This document shows, in pieces, positions 44,001 to 52,168 of a DNA stretch of 52,821 nt. The notes beneath the pieces were generated by a model. That model saw nothing but the letters and a program-made list of their open reading frames with translations. It searched no databases and was not told where the DNA came from. The position numbers and the translations under genes were made by a program. How positions within the stretch are numbered: the stretch's first letter is position 1; each line of letters starts with the position of its first letter. The DNA lies in contig CAZXDS010000001.1 of the NCBI GenBank assembly GCA_964639525.1, positions 1 through 52,821 on the forward strand, in the 5' to 3' direction. This DNA is from CAZXDS01 sp964639525 (GTDB taxonomy: Bacteria; Bacteroidota; Ignavibacteria; Ignavibacteriales; Melioribacteraceae).

Positions 44001-44857
44001 GTAGTTTCATTGCGCCAAGCACCGTGAATATCTACTGAACCATTAATATGAACACTTATTTTAGGTGGTCCGAAAATGCTTAAAAACGAAGTGCTCGGTA
44101 ACGGGATCTCAATTGTTGTAATATCTGCCAATAAATCTTTTAGTTCGTACTTGCCGGATTTCAATTCGTACGCATAACCGGTATCTTCCCAAATATCCCG
44201 CCTTCCCCATTTCAACTTCATCTTTATGTATTGCTCAATGGGGATTTTCAATTCCGGCTTCATAACATTACCTGCAATTTGCTCTTTTATAATTACAAAA
44301 TTACCGGTAGAATCCAACTCAACAATTCTTCTTGAATTTTGAGCTGAGGGATAAATAAAAAATGGTGTCGAATTGGGTTTGTGAAACTCAGTATTTGGCT
44401 TATCTTTAAATTCGTGTGTGAAATGCTGAAGCCTTGCTGTAGAATCGTGTGAAAGAGAATCCAGACGTAATGAATCAAGATTTATTTTTATATTTTTAAT
44501 ATTTTTTTCTTTCGCCAAAATTGAATCGAGAACAGCTTTTGACAAAGTTGAATCCGCCAAAAGTGAATCGGCTATATTATTCGTCAGTTTTGAAGAAGAA
44601 GAGTCAGTTAAACTATCGCTGTTTAGAAATGCAAAATCCGGTAAGCTTGTTATCTTATTGTTTAAATTAGAATATATTAAATTTGAAGCATCAGCAAATG
44701 AGTTTGGGTTAGCTGTATTAGCCTGACCATCCCATAAATTGATATAGCTATCATAATTGGATTTGTCGGGTGCAGAAAATCCATAAATAAAAATTAAAAA
44801 GATAACCACCGAAAGAAACAGGAATACCCTATTTCCTTCAAATAGAACTTTTTTCAT
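38018..44857 (-). CDS. sprA: Type IX secretion outer-membrane translocon SprA (Sov)
   Basis: SprA is the very large beta-barrel through which T9SS cargo crosses the outer membrane. The 2279-residue translation begins with a signal peptide or membrane segment (about 10-32). Known family stretches include RFQMGPFSLTALASQKKSEV and ATFYEIKDIEVWK in the N-terminal half, YEKNDLFQLASKTLFGFRG mid-protein, and a C-terminal beta-barrel with alternating aromatic strands. A 100-N gap lies near the C-terminus, just before the last 16 residues (GLDVRISIQ end), and stays in frame only by chance; several dozen residues may be missing. Adjacent porX supports a working T9SS. Confidence 0.95.
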   Translation of the reverse strand: MKKVLFEGNRVFLFLSVVIFLIFIYGFSAPDKSNYDSYINLWDGQANTANPNSFADASNLIYSNLNNKITSLPDFAFLNSDSLTDSSSSKLTNNIADSLLADSTLSKAVLDSILAKEKNIKNIKINLDSLRLDSLSHDSTARLQHFTHEFKDKPNTEFHKPNSTPFFIYPSAQNSRRIVELDSTGNFVIIKEQIAGNVMKPELKIPIEQYIKMKLKWGRRDIWEDTGYAYELKSGKYELKDLLADITTIEIPLPSTSFLSIFGPPKISVHINGSVDIHGAWRNETTEGVTASALGNTKNEPDFKQQVQISVTGTIGDKLAINADWNTERTFQYENQLSLKYTGYDDEIIQSIEAGNVSLKTTPLVGGSEALFGIKARFQMGPFSLTALASQKKSEVQEVNVTGGSANQDFQLHAYNYSTNHYFIDSVYADTSSAFNFFYLYYGFPTFNPNQNATFYEIKDIEVWKTYQGIFNPKERKGSAFIDLRSRKDGEDPNTFYDTRRDTLLETVNGRSVVNRRFLLLTPGVDYIYEKHTGYITFINQIQQQDAIAVAYRIEGPNSQSQTDDLFYGEFIKDIQNDTSKTIVLKLVKPPNLQPSYTTAWKLQLRNFYPVGGRDIKKEGFKFNINYALDGQEPVPELNGVKFLQAFELDKTDESGTSTQPDGKFDFFPGRTILSSTGEIVFPKLQPFGNSYPANLDADKRYQAVYDTTVTFAKQDRDKDKWLMTGEYSASVTSKFQIGFNAVENSVRVTLDGRELKKGVDYQVDYNIGEVNIINDAALVPGANLKISYEKNDLFQLASKTLFGFRGIYDFSKKTHLGFSFLTLNQQTLSEKVRIGEEPINNTIMGLDFGTQMNLPFITKGLDKVFSTSEMSSLTVRGEFAYMSPDPNTKKSTIADDAGQSIAYVDDFEGAKKIIPVGISYGNWSDLSVPDDMVGIGNLSKLAQMSYKAKTFWYNVLPSDVKVPDIFGDRKSVSTQNQQITVLDMIVRPTERGSYNYVPTTDFETEPQKNWGGMMKRLSTSANNLVEQNITSIEFWIQLSPGTPTDAMFNLDIGEISEDVIPNGELDTEDKNQNDLLDQGEDTGIDGIEDGEERSRITDVFPDPSNDNFKIGTGTNPDNYVEINGTQGNAILSDLGRVPDSEDLNRNFTLDRVNNYFRYEIPLDTSAANKFIGGRGENHWFQYKIPLKEFTQEIGNPTFTVVESIRLWVSNLNSEFHARIYDFNLVGNQWQKILDPPRVTESDTTLLISTVSVEDNPSYKSPPGVFQERDKTQTTQTVLKNEQALQLTIKDLEKGDHRDVVKYLFRPLDVFNYKELKLFVFGDEDSSRGSVSHYESLNDHSADIYFRFGTDTLNYYEYKQPLRGGWKNIFIDFAKLTTIKSIRDLDSIPTPDLFEVPVEGKPGHFYGIRGKPTLTKITFLQFGIFNTPQKSGFDVFDDKISGQVWLNELRVLGANDTKGWAYSANAAFKLADFATISVNMSQTDPYFHKLNQQFGNRVDSRNWGLSVKLDVLKLLPFNLQGSNFNLVYSRTESVAKPLYIPGTDILVKEAATRQRQSIEQKKLENVDVAQAERQLIEDTYTVNTSESWSVSNFKLKIPTRHWYIQDIVNNVSLAFNYNRSFSRNPTTLSQKNWVWNASARYNLKFSSANFFKFADIPLIGGFFKIFKDYKNAKFNYTPQTLSLNATAKRNRNFSQTRGINIKPSISSDFTTARSFGFNWAITKDGLINIGLNYKMDISSSLTYLLNDADNFERSESEIWHDIFKGAFFGNDYKYSQNISIKTQPKLPSIFGFDKYFTLNFGYTASYLWQRDFRQESLGRSAGNSSTITAGMQIRLKSIFDPLFKSTPSKRNTKKSGSRRNGAGRGRRGARGNRESVSKPSTKTTVQDTTKEVKTEVAKEEDNSPTLINKGLNFLASTAKWIFFDYERISVNYRQSNSKSGSGLASSGTGFKSFWGFSNNFENGPSRAFQFGLSNDLGARAPNGVLSDNFKKSNGLDFKTSRPLWEGAKLDLSWKVNWGRNQTTSLTTDEQGNVFVNNITSTGSIDRSFLSLPKVFFLPFVSSGIDKVNELYDRNAVDRNASLTLAFRDGMESIPLLSKVPVLSKIVQYIPRPNWSVSWTGLEKIKLLKGLAKRISLNHSYTSSYFEGWKITPDGNQETQSQKISYGFTPLLGMNLTFDSFWGGDLTGSLKFNSKTGYDLGISTRKITETFSRDINISFSFSKSGFELPLXXXXXXXXXXXXXXXXXXXXXXXXXXXXXXXXXXATKTNIAGLDVRISIQ
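38069..38168. other. 100-N scaffold gap inside sprA
   Basis: Exactly 100 N, a placeholder of unknown true size near the sprA C-terminus. No duplicate sequence flanks it, unlike the gap at 4587. The frame happens to be kept, so the coding sequence on both sides is visible. Confidence 0.95.
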
Positions 44858-45028
44858 AAAAGCTTTAATAAAAAAACCTGTAATAAATTAAACAAAGCGT
44901 ATAAGTGTTTCTATAGTCCCTCAGATTATCTTTAATTTTAATATTAAAAAATATGCAAATTGAGTAATAAATTCAATTTATTGTTTAAAATCCTAAATAA
45001 TTGACCAACAATTTTTTTCGACAAAAAT

Positions 45029-45718
45029 CTAAATTAAATCATCCATGTGTGCAAATTCTTCAAAAGTATCCACAATTTCATTATTATGAACTACAACAGC
45101 ACTGAGCTTATTTCCATAGGAAGCACCTGTATCAATATTGGCGCTGTTTGAATCTTCATTAAAGATAATTTTTTGATGTTTTGTATGTCCAAATATTTGT
45201 AATTTGCCGATATTCATTAATGGTTGTCGATTCCATAAAACACCCCAGTCACTTATTTTATCCGAATAAACATACTCTTCCAACAACTCTAAATCCACAG
45301 GAATATCCTTCGGTAAAATGTGATAATACTTTTCAGAAATTCCTGCGTGCGAAATAAAACAGTCGTCTAAATTGTAAAACAAAGGTTGACTTTTAATAAA
45401 TTCAAGGTGTTTAAATATTGCGTCCTCGTGATTGCTATATGATTCCATAGTTGATTCGTTACCGTTAAAAATCCAAGAACGTGCAAAAATACTTTCAGGG
45501 TCTTTAAAAAAATGATAGAACATATAGTCGTGATTTCCGGGAGTAAATTTAATTTCAGAATTTTGAATAAAATGAATTACCTCATAGCCAAACTTCCCCC
45601 TATCAATTAAATCACCGACACAATAAACTTCAACAGCAGGATAAGAAGATTTTAGTTTTTCCAATAATGCTATAAATGTATAATAGCATCCGTGTATATC
45701 ACCAATAACAGCAACCAT
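45029..45718 (-). CDS. Serine/threonine-type metallophosphatase
   Basis: A 229-residue calcineurin-like phosphoesterase of the PPP type. Motifs are GDIHG (D7, H9), GDLIDRG (D36, D39) and GNHD (N62-D64), followed by histidines in ISHAGI and FGHTKHQ. Spacing matches PrpA/ApaH-like PPP phosphatases. It may dephosphorylate proteins or nucleotides. It starts 2 bp after the CoA-transferase stops, so both are likely in one transcript. Confidence 0.85.
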   Translation of the reverse strand: MVAVIGDIHGCYYTFIALLEKLKSSYPAVEVYCVGDLIDRGKFGYEVIHFIQNSEIKFTPGNHDYMFYHFFKDPESIFARSWIFNGNESTMESYSNHEDAIFKHLEFIKSQPLFYNLDDCFISHAGISEKYYHILPKDIPVDLELLEEYVYSDKISDWGVLWNRQPLMNIGKLQIFGHTKHQKIIFNEDSNSANIDTGASYGNKLSAVVVHNNEIVDTFEEFAHMDDLI

Positions 45719-45720
45719 AA

Positions 45721-47073
45721 TTATTTTATATTATAAGTTTCAAAAGCAAATTTATTCAATTCATCTCTAAACTTCGGGTGCGAAATGTTAATTAGCGACT
45801 TAGCCCTTTCACGAACTGATTTCCCAAAAAGATTTACAACGCCGTATTCCGTTACAACATAGTGAACGTCTCCACGTGAAGTAACAACGCCGGCACCCGG
45901 TTTTAACATTGGAACAAGACGGCTGACCGAACCATCCTTTGAAGTAGAAGGCAAAGCAATAATTGGTTTACCGCCTTCCGAATGTGCAGCACCTCTAATA
46001 AAATCAACTTGTCCGCCAATGCCGCTGTAAAATCTAGTGCCGAAAGAATCGGAACAAACTTGTCCTGTTAAATCAATTTCAATTGCCGAATTTATTGCAA
46101 CCATTTTATTATTTTTTGCAATCACAAAAGGATCATTCACATATTCCTGCGGATGAAATTCAATTATCGGATTATTATCAAGAAAATCATAGGACTTTTT
46201 AGTTCCAAGCACAAACCCTGCAATAATTTTTCCGGGATGCAATGTTTTTTCTTCACCGTTAATAATTCCCTCTTCAACGAGGTCAATAATCCCATCGGAA
46301 AACATCTCTGTGTGAACTCCCAAATTTTGTCTGTCATGCAGATAATTCATCACCGCATCAGGAATTGCACCGATTCCCATCTGTAAAGTTGCACCGTCTT
46401 CAATTAAGTTAGAAACATTTTTTCCTATACTGTCATAAATATTAAGCAAATCCTGACTGGCATTCGGGTCTATTTGCGGAAGTTCCATCAGAGATTCATC
46501 ATGTTCAACTATATAATCAATTTTATTTACATGAATAAAACTGTTGCCCAAACCACGCGGCATATTTTCATTTACTTGTGCAATTATTATTTGTGCCTTT
46601 TCAGCCGGCGTTTTTATATTTCCAACATCAATGCCATAACTGCAAAAGCCGTGTTCGTCCGGAGGTGATACATGAATGAAAGCTGCATCGGGTTTAATAA
46701 TTCCCTTCTTAAAAAGTAGTGTAACTTCCGAAAGAAAAATTGGGATAAACTCTGCACGCCCATCATTTATAGCCTGCCTGGTGTTGTGTCCGATAAAAAA
46801 CGCTTTATGCTTAAAGTGCTTTTCCATTCCCGGTTGAACATACGGTAAATCACCGACTATGAGAATATGATAAATTTCCACATCTTCAAGTTGATCTTTT
46901 TTCCGCACAAGTGCTCTAATCAGTTCAAGCGGAGCAGCACAACCCGGCTGCACTACAATTTTATTCCCCGAACTAATTACTTCCATTGCTTCATCGGAAG
47001 TAACTAATTTTGATTTATATTTTGAAAACCAAACCGAATTATTCGGTGCTTTTATTTTAGATTCTGTTATCAT
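45721..47073 (-). CDS. Acetyl-CoA hydrolase/4-hydroxybutyrate CoA-transferase family protein
   Basis: A 450-residue CoA-transferase of the CAT1/AbfT family. Conserved stretches are ATLQMGIGAIPDAVMNYL, the HTEMFSDG segment that carries the catalytic Glu in related enzymes (about residue 257), IGGQVDFIRGAAHSEGG, and VTEYGVVNLFGKSVRERAK near the end. It should move CoA between short acyl acids, such as acetate, butyrate or 4-hydroxybutyrate; which one is not settled. Neighbours are an alanine dehydrogenase upstream and the phosphatase downstream. Confidence 0.87.
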   Translation of the reverse strand: MITESKIKAPNNSVWFSKYKSKLVTSDEAMEVISSGNKIVVQPGCAAPLELIRALVRKKDQLEDVEIYHILIVGDLPYVQPGMEKHFKHKAFFIGHNTRQAINDGRAEFIPIFLSEVTLLFKKGIIKPDAAFIHVSPPDEHGFCSYGIDVGNIKTPAEKAQIIIAQVNENMPRGLGNSFIHVNKIDYIVEHDESLMELPQIDPNASQDLLNIYDSIGKNVSNLIEDGATLQMGIGAIPDAVMNYLHDRQNLGVHTEMFSDGIIDLVEEGIINGEEKTLHPGKIIAGFVLGTKKSYDFLDNNPIIEFHPQEYVNDPFVIAKNNKMVAINSAIEIDLTGQVCSDSFGTRFYSGIGGQVDFIRGAAHSEGGKPIIALPSTSKDGSVSRLVPMLKPGAGVVTSRGDVHYVVTEYGVVNLFGKSVRERAKSLINISHPKFRDELNKFAFETYNIK

Positions 47074-47130
47074 TTTATATTCGTTATTAAAAACTTTTGA
47101 TATTAAATTATTTTTTCCGTTTTAGTCTAA

Positions 47131-48252
47131 TTAATTTGGTGAAAATATGTGTAACCGTTTAAACTCCATGTTAAAAATATTTGCTAATGCCTCATTTGTA
47201 CATGAGCCTTGATGAAAACAAACCCCGCGGCACAAACCTTCATCACCAAGTAATGAATTAATTACTCCGTTATCGGCAATATCCATTAAATATTTAACCG
47301 AAGTATTTGTCAATCCGTAACTTGCAGTTCTTGAAACAAGTGCAGGCATATTCGGCACACAATAGTGAATCACATTATGCTTAACAAAAATGGGATTTGA
47401 AATTGTAGTCGGATAACTTGTTTCGATACAACCGCCCTGATCAATTGAAATATCAATTATTACGGAACCTTTTTTCATTGTTTTTACCATTTCTTCGGTA
47501 ACTATGTGAGGAGATTTTATTCCGCTAACCTGAACCGCACCAATTAAAATATCCGCAAATTTTACACCTCTCGCAATTGTATACGGGTTTGCTGCAACAG
47601 TGGTAATATTTTTTCCAAGTATATTTTGAATTCGCCTAAGTTTGTAAACATCCTTATCCAAAACGATAACTTGTGCACCTCTGCCGATTGCAGCACGAGC
47701 AGCATTAAAGCCAACAACGCCCGCACCAAGTATAACAACAGCAGCCGGTGCAACTCCGGCAATTCCTCCGACCAATATCCCACGACCGTTTGGGATATCA
47801 CTTTTTAAGTATTTTTCACCAATATGCAGAGCTATCTGACCCGCAATTTCGCTCATTGATTGAAGCACGGGCATTTGTTCGCTGTTTTCAATCAGCTCAT
47901 AACTTATTGCCGTGATGTTCTTATTAAGTAGAGTTTTGATGATATTCTTTTTTCCAATTGCCAAATGAAGAAAAGAAAACAGAATTTGTTCTTCTGTTAA
48001 AAGTTCCGCTTCATCATCAGTTAAAGGTGTAATTTTTGCAAGTAATTCGGATCGCTGAAAAACTTCTTCCTGCGAATAGACTATATCAGCTCCAACACTG
48101 CGATATTCTTCATCGTGAAAATGACTTCCGTCGCCTGCACCGCTTTGAATATAAACACTGTGCCCGCCTCTAACAAGAGTATCAACACCCGCCGGTGCAA
48201 GTGCTACTCTTTTTTCTTCAAACAATGTTTCTTTTGGTATTCCAATTCTCAT
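47131..48252 (-). CDS. ald: Alanine dehydrogenase
   Basis: Reversible NAD-dependent conversion of alanine to pyruvate and ammonia. The 373-residue protein starts MRIGIPKETLFEEKRVALAP (the AlaDH/PNT N-terminal signature), with the Rossmann VVILGAGVVGFNAARAA (about 175-191) and a C-terminal VPNMPALVSRTASYGLTN. A longer frame opens at 48303, but the ATG at 48252 fits the family start, so I use it. It is transcribed towards the CoA-transferase gene, with 57 bp between. Confidence 0.9.
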   Translation of the reverse strand: MRIGIPKETLFEEKRVALAPAGVDTLVRGGHSVYIQSGAGDGSHFHDEEYRSVGADIVYSQEEVFQRSELLAKITPLTDDEAELLTEEQILFSFLHLAIGKKNIIKTLLNKNITAISYELIENSEQMPVLQSMSEIAGQIALHIGEKYLKSDIPNGRGILVGGIAGVAPAAVVILGAGVVGFNAARAAIGRGAQVIVLDKDVYKLRRIQNILGKNITTVAANPYTIARGVKFADILIGAVQVSGIKSPHIVTEEMVKTMKKGSVIIDISIDQGGCIETSYPTTISNPIFVKHNVIHYCVPNMPALVSRTASYGLTNTSVKYLMDIADNGVINSLLGDEGLCRGVCFHQGSCTNEALANIFNMEFKRLHIFSPN

Positions 48253-48489
48253 AAAGCATCTTTTAATTGATTTATTTAAGAAAAATAAATAGAAATTCTC
48301 CATTTTCCAAAATGGGCAAAACCATTTGATAATTCAGAACAAACTGTAAGTTTGAATATATGATATTACCAGTTAAATCCTTGTTTTTTGTAAAGAAATT
48401 TTACTAATACAAATATTGCAAGATTAACCCAAAATTAGAAATTAGCAAAACAGAATAATTATAATAATATTCTACCTTCTAAATTCTAA

Positions 48490-48514
48490 GTTGCACTTTA
48501 GTGCGTTAGGCAAC
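48490..48514. repeat. Small palindrome in the 48253-48585 gap
   Basis: GCAC-TTTA-GTGC (48493-48504) sits inside an outer GTTGC (48490) / GCAAC (ending 48514) pair. Otherwise this 333-bp gap between ald and the Ig-like lipoprotein gene holds nothing I can support as a gene. Confidence 0.45.
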
Positions 48515-48585
48515 ATACAACACATTAAAATTTAAATATTCTGATACTTAAATATCAAATAAAATAATTTTCAAAATTCTATTTT

Positions 48586-50271
48586 TTACTTTGCCGTATT
48601 AAACTTTATAAATATATCACCAACCGGCCAGCGTGGTCTTAAATTAAGTGTATCAGGGAAAAACACAAATCTTTCAGAAGGCTCAAACGGCAGCATTTTA
48701 CCGTAATTGTAAGTCCCGCTGCTGTCTTCATCAATAAAGCCCCAAAGAATATATTTACCCGGCAGAACTCTTTTGAAATCAAAATTGTTTGAACTGCCTT
48801 TAATATTAAGCGAATATTTTTTTGAATTTTTCGCTATTGGATTTAATTTGAGCACAATCGGATATTTTGAACTGTCCTTTACAATTTTACCGGAAACCCC
48901 GGAGAAATATAAATCGCTGATAGTCTTAAATTTATAAGTATAAATAGAATCTAATTTATTACCGGCAGCATCAATAATATTATTTAAGTCAATTTTTATA
49001 GAATAATTATTTTTGGGACGAAGAATAATTTTTGATATCACAGAAAACGAAGCGTCATCCCTTTTTAATAAACTGTAAGGAACCGAATTGTTTTTGCTGT
49101 CGCGAAGTGAAATTAATTTATCAAGACCGGCAATCTTAAAACCGTCATCAAAATTAAAAGTAATATTCACATCATTATAATCAGACTCATTTTTTTTAAA
49201 ACTTGTTGAAACATTTACAATTGACGGAGCAACTGTATCCGGTTTTGTATTTACTACAAAATTATTGGATCCATTATCAGAAATATTTCCGTATAAATCT
49301 ATAATGTTATTTGATATTAAATAGTTTTCATTTTCAGAAATTAAACTATCATTAAATGAAATAAAATATTTTTTTGGTCCTGCTTTGCCCTTATACAAAT
49401 ATTTTACGCTATGTTTTGCTGAATTTGTAGAATCGAAAATGTAAAAATTCTCGGCGGAAATTTTTGTACTATCTGTAAATTCACTTAATTCAATCATCAA
49501 ATGATTCCGGTCTGTCATTGTAATGTTAACTACATTTGGTTTTATAGTATCATCCTTTGTAAGAAAATAATCAAGATTTGATACTAAAGAATCTTTATCG
49601 GAAAGAGTAATTATTTTGTTTGGAACTCCATATTCGTCTTCGCCTACATTATAGAGCAAATCCTTAAATTCATCTTTAATTGCAAAAACGAGATATTTTC
49701 CGTTGGCTAATCCTGCAATAGAGTATTTCCCATCCAGTCCAATTTGAGAAACATAGTTCGGTTTCTCTGTACTCGGGTCAACTGAATTGGAATCCAATAA
49801 ATATGCAAAAACCATCACACCGGTAGTTTTTGCCGAATAAACCTTACCGCTTATCTGTCCTTTATCAATTATATTTCCGGTTGAAAATGTTAAATTGAAC
49901 GCAGATTTCATTTTGTTTTTATTATTCAAGTCTGCAAGGTTTGTCCCCACAGTAATTATGTAAGTAATATCCTTCCGTAATGAATCATTAAAGTTCATTG
50001 TTAATGTTTTCCCGCTCCAGTCATATTCAACACCGCCTTCCACTGCCGGAGAAATAAAGATTGCATCATAAATGGAGTTTTTATCAATATATTCAGAAAA
50101 ATTGAATTCAACGGACATATCGTTAAAATTTGTAGTTCCGTTAGGTGGATTTGTTTCAATTATTTCCGGTGGAATTCTGTCAACTTCTCCTCCTCCGGGA
50201 GGTAATTGATTTGCACATTTCCAAAGTATAAACACAGATAAAACCAAAAATATTATATTTAATTTTTTCAT
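48586..50271 (-). CDS. Ig-like (Big_5-type) domain lipoprotein
   Basis: A 561-residue exported protein. The start ATG 50271 opens MKKLNIIFLVLSVFILWKC, with a Cys at 19 that makes a lipoprotein signal. It overlaps the mltG stop by 4 bp (ATGA), which favours it over the earlier ATG at 50289. Residues about 30-125 form a Big_5-like domain (PPEIIETNPPNGTTNFNDMS, then VEFNFSEYIDKNSI). The rest contains further beta-rich regions with repeated DxxGN-like loops and a TonB-cap-like IxGxVYxx start near 145. Function unknown; it is tied to mltG by context, so a cell-envelope role is plausible. Confidence 0.75.
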   Translation of the reverse strand: MKKLNIIFLVLSVFILWKCANQLPPGGGEVDRIPPEIIETNPPNGTTNFNDMSVEFNFSEYIDKNSIYDAIFISPAVEGGVEYDWSGKTLTMNFNDSLRKDITYIITVGTNLADLNNKNKMKSAFNLTFSTGNIIDKGQISGKVYSAKTTGVMVFAYLLDSNSVDPSTEKPNYVSQIGLDGKYSIAGLANGKYLVFAIKDEFKDLLYNVGEDEYGVPNKIITLSDKDSLVSNLDYFLTKDDTIKPNVVNITMTDRNHLMIELSEFTDSTKISAENFYIFDSTNSAKHSVKYLYKGKAGPKKYFISFNDSLISENENYLISNNIIDLYGNISDNGSNNFVVNTKPDTVAPSIVNVSTSFKKNESDYNDVNITFNFDDGFKIAGLDKLISLRDSKNNSVPYSLLKRDDASFSVISKIILRPKNNYSIKIDLNNIIDAAGNKLDSIYTYKFKTISDLYFSGVSGKIVKDSSKYPIVLKLNPIAKNSKKYSLNIKGSSNNFDFKRVLPGKYILWGFIDEDSSGTYNYGKMLPFEPSERFVFFPDTLNLRPRWPVGDIFIKFNTAK

Positions 50272-51338
50272 TTTTTCGTTACCCGCCATCTTCTGTATTT
50301 CTGTACATTTCTATTTTGCTGAGCTCTTGTTTTCGCAAACAAATGACCGCCATCACCTGACGCAACAAAATAATAAAAATCATTTTTTTCAGGATAAAGC
50401 GCTGCTTCAATTGCAGCTTTACCCGGATTATTTATCGGTCCCGGCGGAAGTCCTGCATAAATATAAGTATTGTATGGGGATTTTATTTCCAAATCTTTGA
50501 AATATATTTTATTGTGTCTTTTCCTTTCCCTAATTAAATATTGTACTGTGGGATCAGCTTGTAAACGCATATTGCTGTTCAATCTATTGTAATACACTCC
50601 GGCAATTCGTTTAAATTCCTCAGCTTTGTTCGATTCCCCATCAATTATTGATGCTAATGTTAATATTTGATGTCTGTTCATTCCCAACAATGCCATTTGA
50701 ATCCTTGCATCTTCATCAAATAATTTATCTTGAGCTTCTTTCAATTTTTTAAAAACTTGTTCAGCAGTATTGGGGTTATGAAAATAGTACGTTTCAGGTA
50801 AAAGATATCCTTCTATTGAATTCTCTTTTATATTTAAACTATTTAAGTATTTTTTATTTGAACTTAATTTAACAATTTTAGTAGAATCAAGTCCCAGTTC
50901 CTTTTGCAAAAGGCTTGCCAAATTATTTTGCCATATTCCTTCCTGGATAGTAACTAATTTTTGACTGTCGTGTGTACCGTCGGTTAACAAATTAATTAAA
51001 TCAAAATAATTTTGTCCGTTATTAATTTTGTAAACACCCGCCTTAAATTCACTGCCGGTTTGGGTAAAAAACACTGCGAGTTTCATCATAAATTTACTGT
51101 CAATAACGTCTTTATCGTAAAGCCAATCAACAATTTCAAAAACATCTTCACCTCTGTTTATTTTAAGAATGAGTGTCGATTTTTGATGATAATAATGCGG
51201 AAGATAAAATGATATAATTAACATACCGAAAATAAATCCGAACAGAATGGAAGAAATGATGAAGTCTTTTCTATTTAATATTTCCTTCCAACCGAATTTA
51301 CTTTTTTGTTTTTTAATGATATGAATCAATGGTTTCAA
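50268..51338 (-). CDS. mltG: Endolytic murein transglycosylase MltG
   Basis: MltG cuts nascent glycan strands inside the septum and sets glycan length. The 356-residue protein has a short cytoplasmic arm, a membrane segment (about 29-50), LysM-like then YceG domains, the catalytic Glu of LASIIDGES (E at the place of the family KE(T)), GVYYNRLNSNMRLQADPTVQYL and YAGLPPGPINNPGKAAIEAAL. It overlaps the Ig-like lipoprotein start by 4 bp. All conserved stretches are present. Confidence 0.93.
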   Translation of the reverse strand: MKPLIHIIKKQKSKFGWKEILNRKDFIISSILFGFIFGMLIISFYLPHYYHQKSTLILKINRGEDVFEIVDWLYDKDVIDSKFMMKLAVFFTQTGSEFKAGVYKINNGQNYFDLINLLTDGTHDSQKLVTIQEGIWQNNLASLLQKELGLDSTKIVKLSSNKKYLNSLNIKENSIEGYLLPETYYFHNPNTAEQVFKKLKEAQDKLFDEDARIQMALLGMNRHQILTLASIIDGESNKAEEFKRIAGVYYNRLNSNMRLQADPTVQYLIRERKRHNKIYFKDLEIKSPYNTYIYAGLPPGPINNPGKAAIEAALYPEKNDFYYFVASGDGGHLFAKTRAQQNRNVQKYRRWRVTKK

Positions 51339-51426
51339 TTTATAAATAATGTATATTCTACAAAAAAATTTAAGTTATAAAGTTAAGAATTTTTGAGTAT
51401 TATTTTTTGAATCAATTTCCAATCAA

Positions 51427-52065
51427 TCACTTTTTCTTTATTCCAAAAATCAAGCGATATGTTAGTACAAAAACAATAATCAGAAATGCTAATAAAGTAA
51501 TAGGCGGAAGACCGCCACTCCATTTGGAAACATCATACCATGAGTTAACGCCCATAAACAAAAGATGAAAACTTGTAAAAATCAATGCAATTTTTATTAG
51601 TTGCAGATATGAATTTTTAATTTTGAAGACAGTTTTACTAAAAACCTTAATGAAGGAAATAATTCCCGCAATTAAAAGCATTATCAATGCAATATTTGCA
51701 AACAATAAACTAAGTTCACCGCTGATACTTAACTTTTGCGTATTGTAAAAATTTGGAAAATATTCCTTACCGAAAAGAATTATTGAAATTAAAAAATGTA
51801 AAATTATTAGAGCCAAACCACTCAAACCGAGCAAAGTGTTCTCCTTTTTAGCGGATTTGTTGTAAATATTTCTTTTCTTTTTGTATTGACTAATCAATAG
51901 CGATGCCGCAATAATTACAACTCCTGACAAAGAGAAAACTTTATTGAATAAATATAAAGGTAATTGTTGAATTGAGGTTGTGCCGAGCCAAATATAGCGA
52001 GCAAATGAATAAACAAATCCAAGTAAAATTGTTAATGTAATTAATAGATAATTAGTTCTACTCAT
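51427..52065 (-). CDS. Six-TM protein resembling the ferric reductase-like family
   Basis: A 212-residue membrane protein with six hydrophobic segments. Two central histidines sit in membrane segments (ALIILHFLIS and TSFHLLFMG), which could ligate heme as in the MsrQ/YedZ-like ferric-reductase transmembrane family, but a second pair is not clear. A C-terminal basic tail (FGIKKK) points inside. It stands alone between mltG and tsaD. The family is tentative. Confidence 0.5.
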   Translation of the reverse strand: MSRTNYLLITLTILLGFVYSFARYIWLGTTSIQQLPLYLFNKVFSLSGVVIIAASLLISQYKKKRNIYNKSAKKENTLLGLSGLALIILHFLISIILFGKEYFPNFYNTQKLSISGELSLLFANIALIMLLIAGIISFIKVFSKTVFKIKNSYLQLIKIALIFTSFHLLFMGVNSWYDVSKWSGGLPPITLLAFLIIVFVLTYRLIFGIKKK

Positions 52066-52168
52066 AATTGAAAAGATTGTAAATTGATTGATTTTTTATT
52101 TTTGAGCCAAATATAAGCAATAGAAATTGAATTTTACGAAAAGGAAACTCTCAATTGTGTAACTCGAA

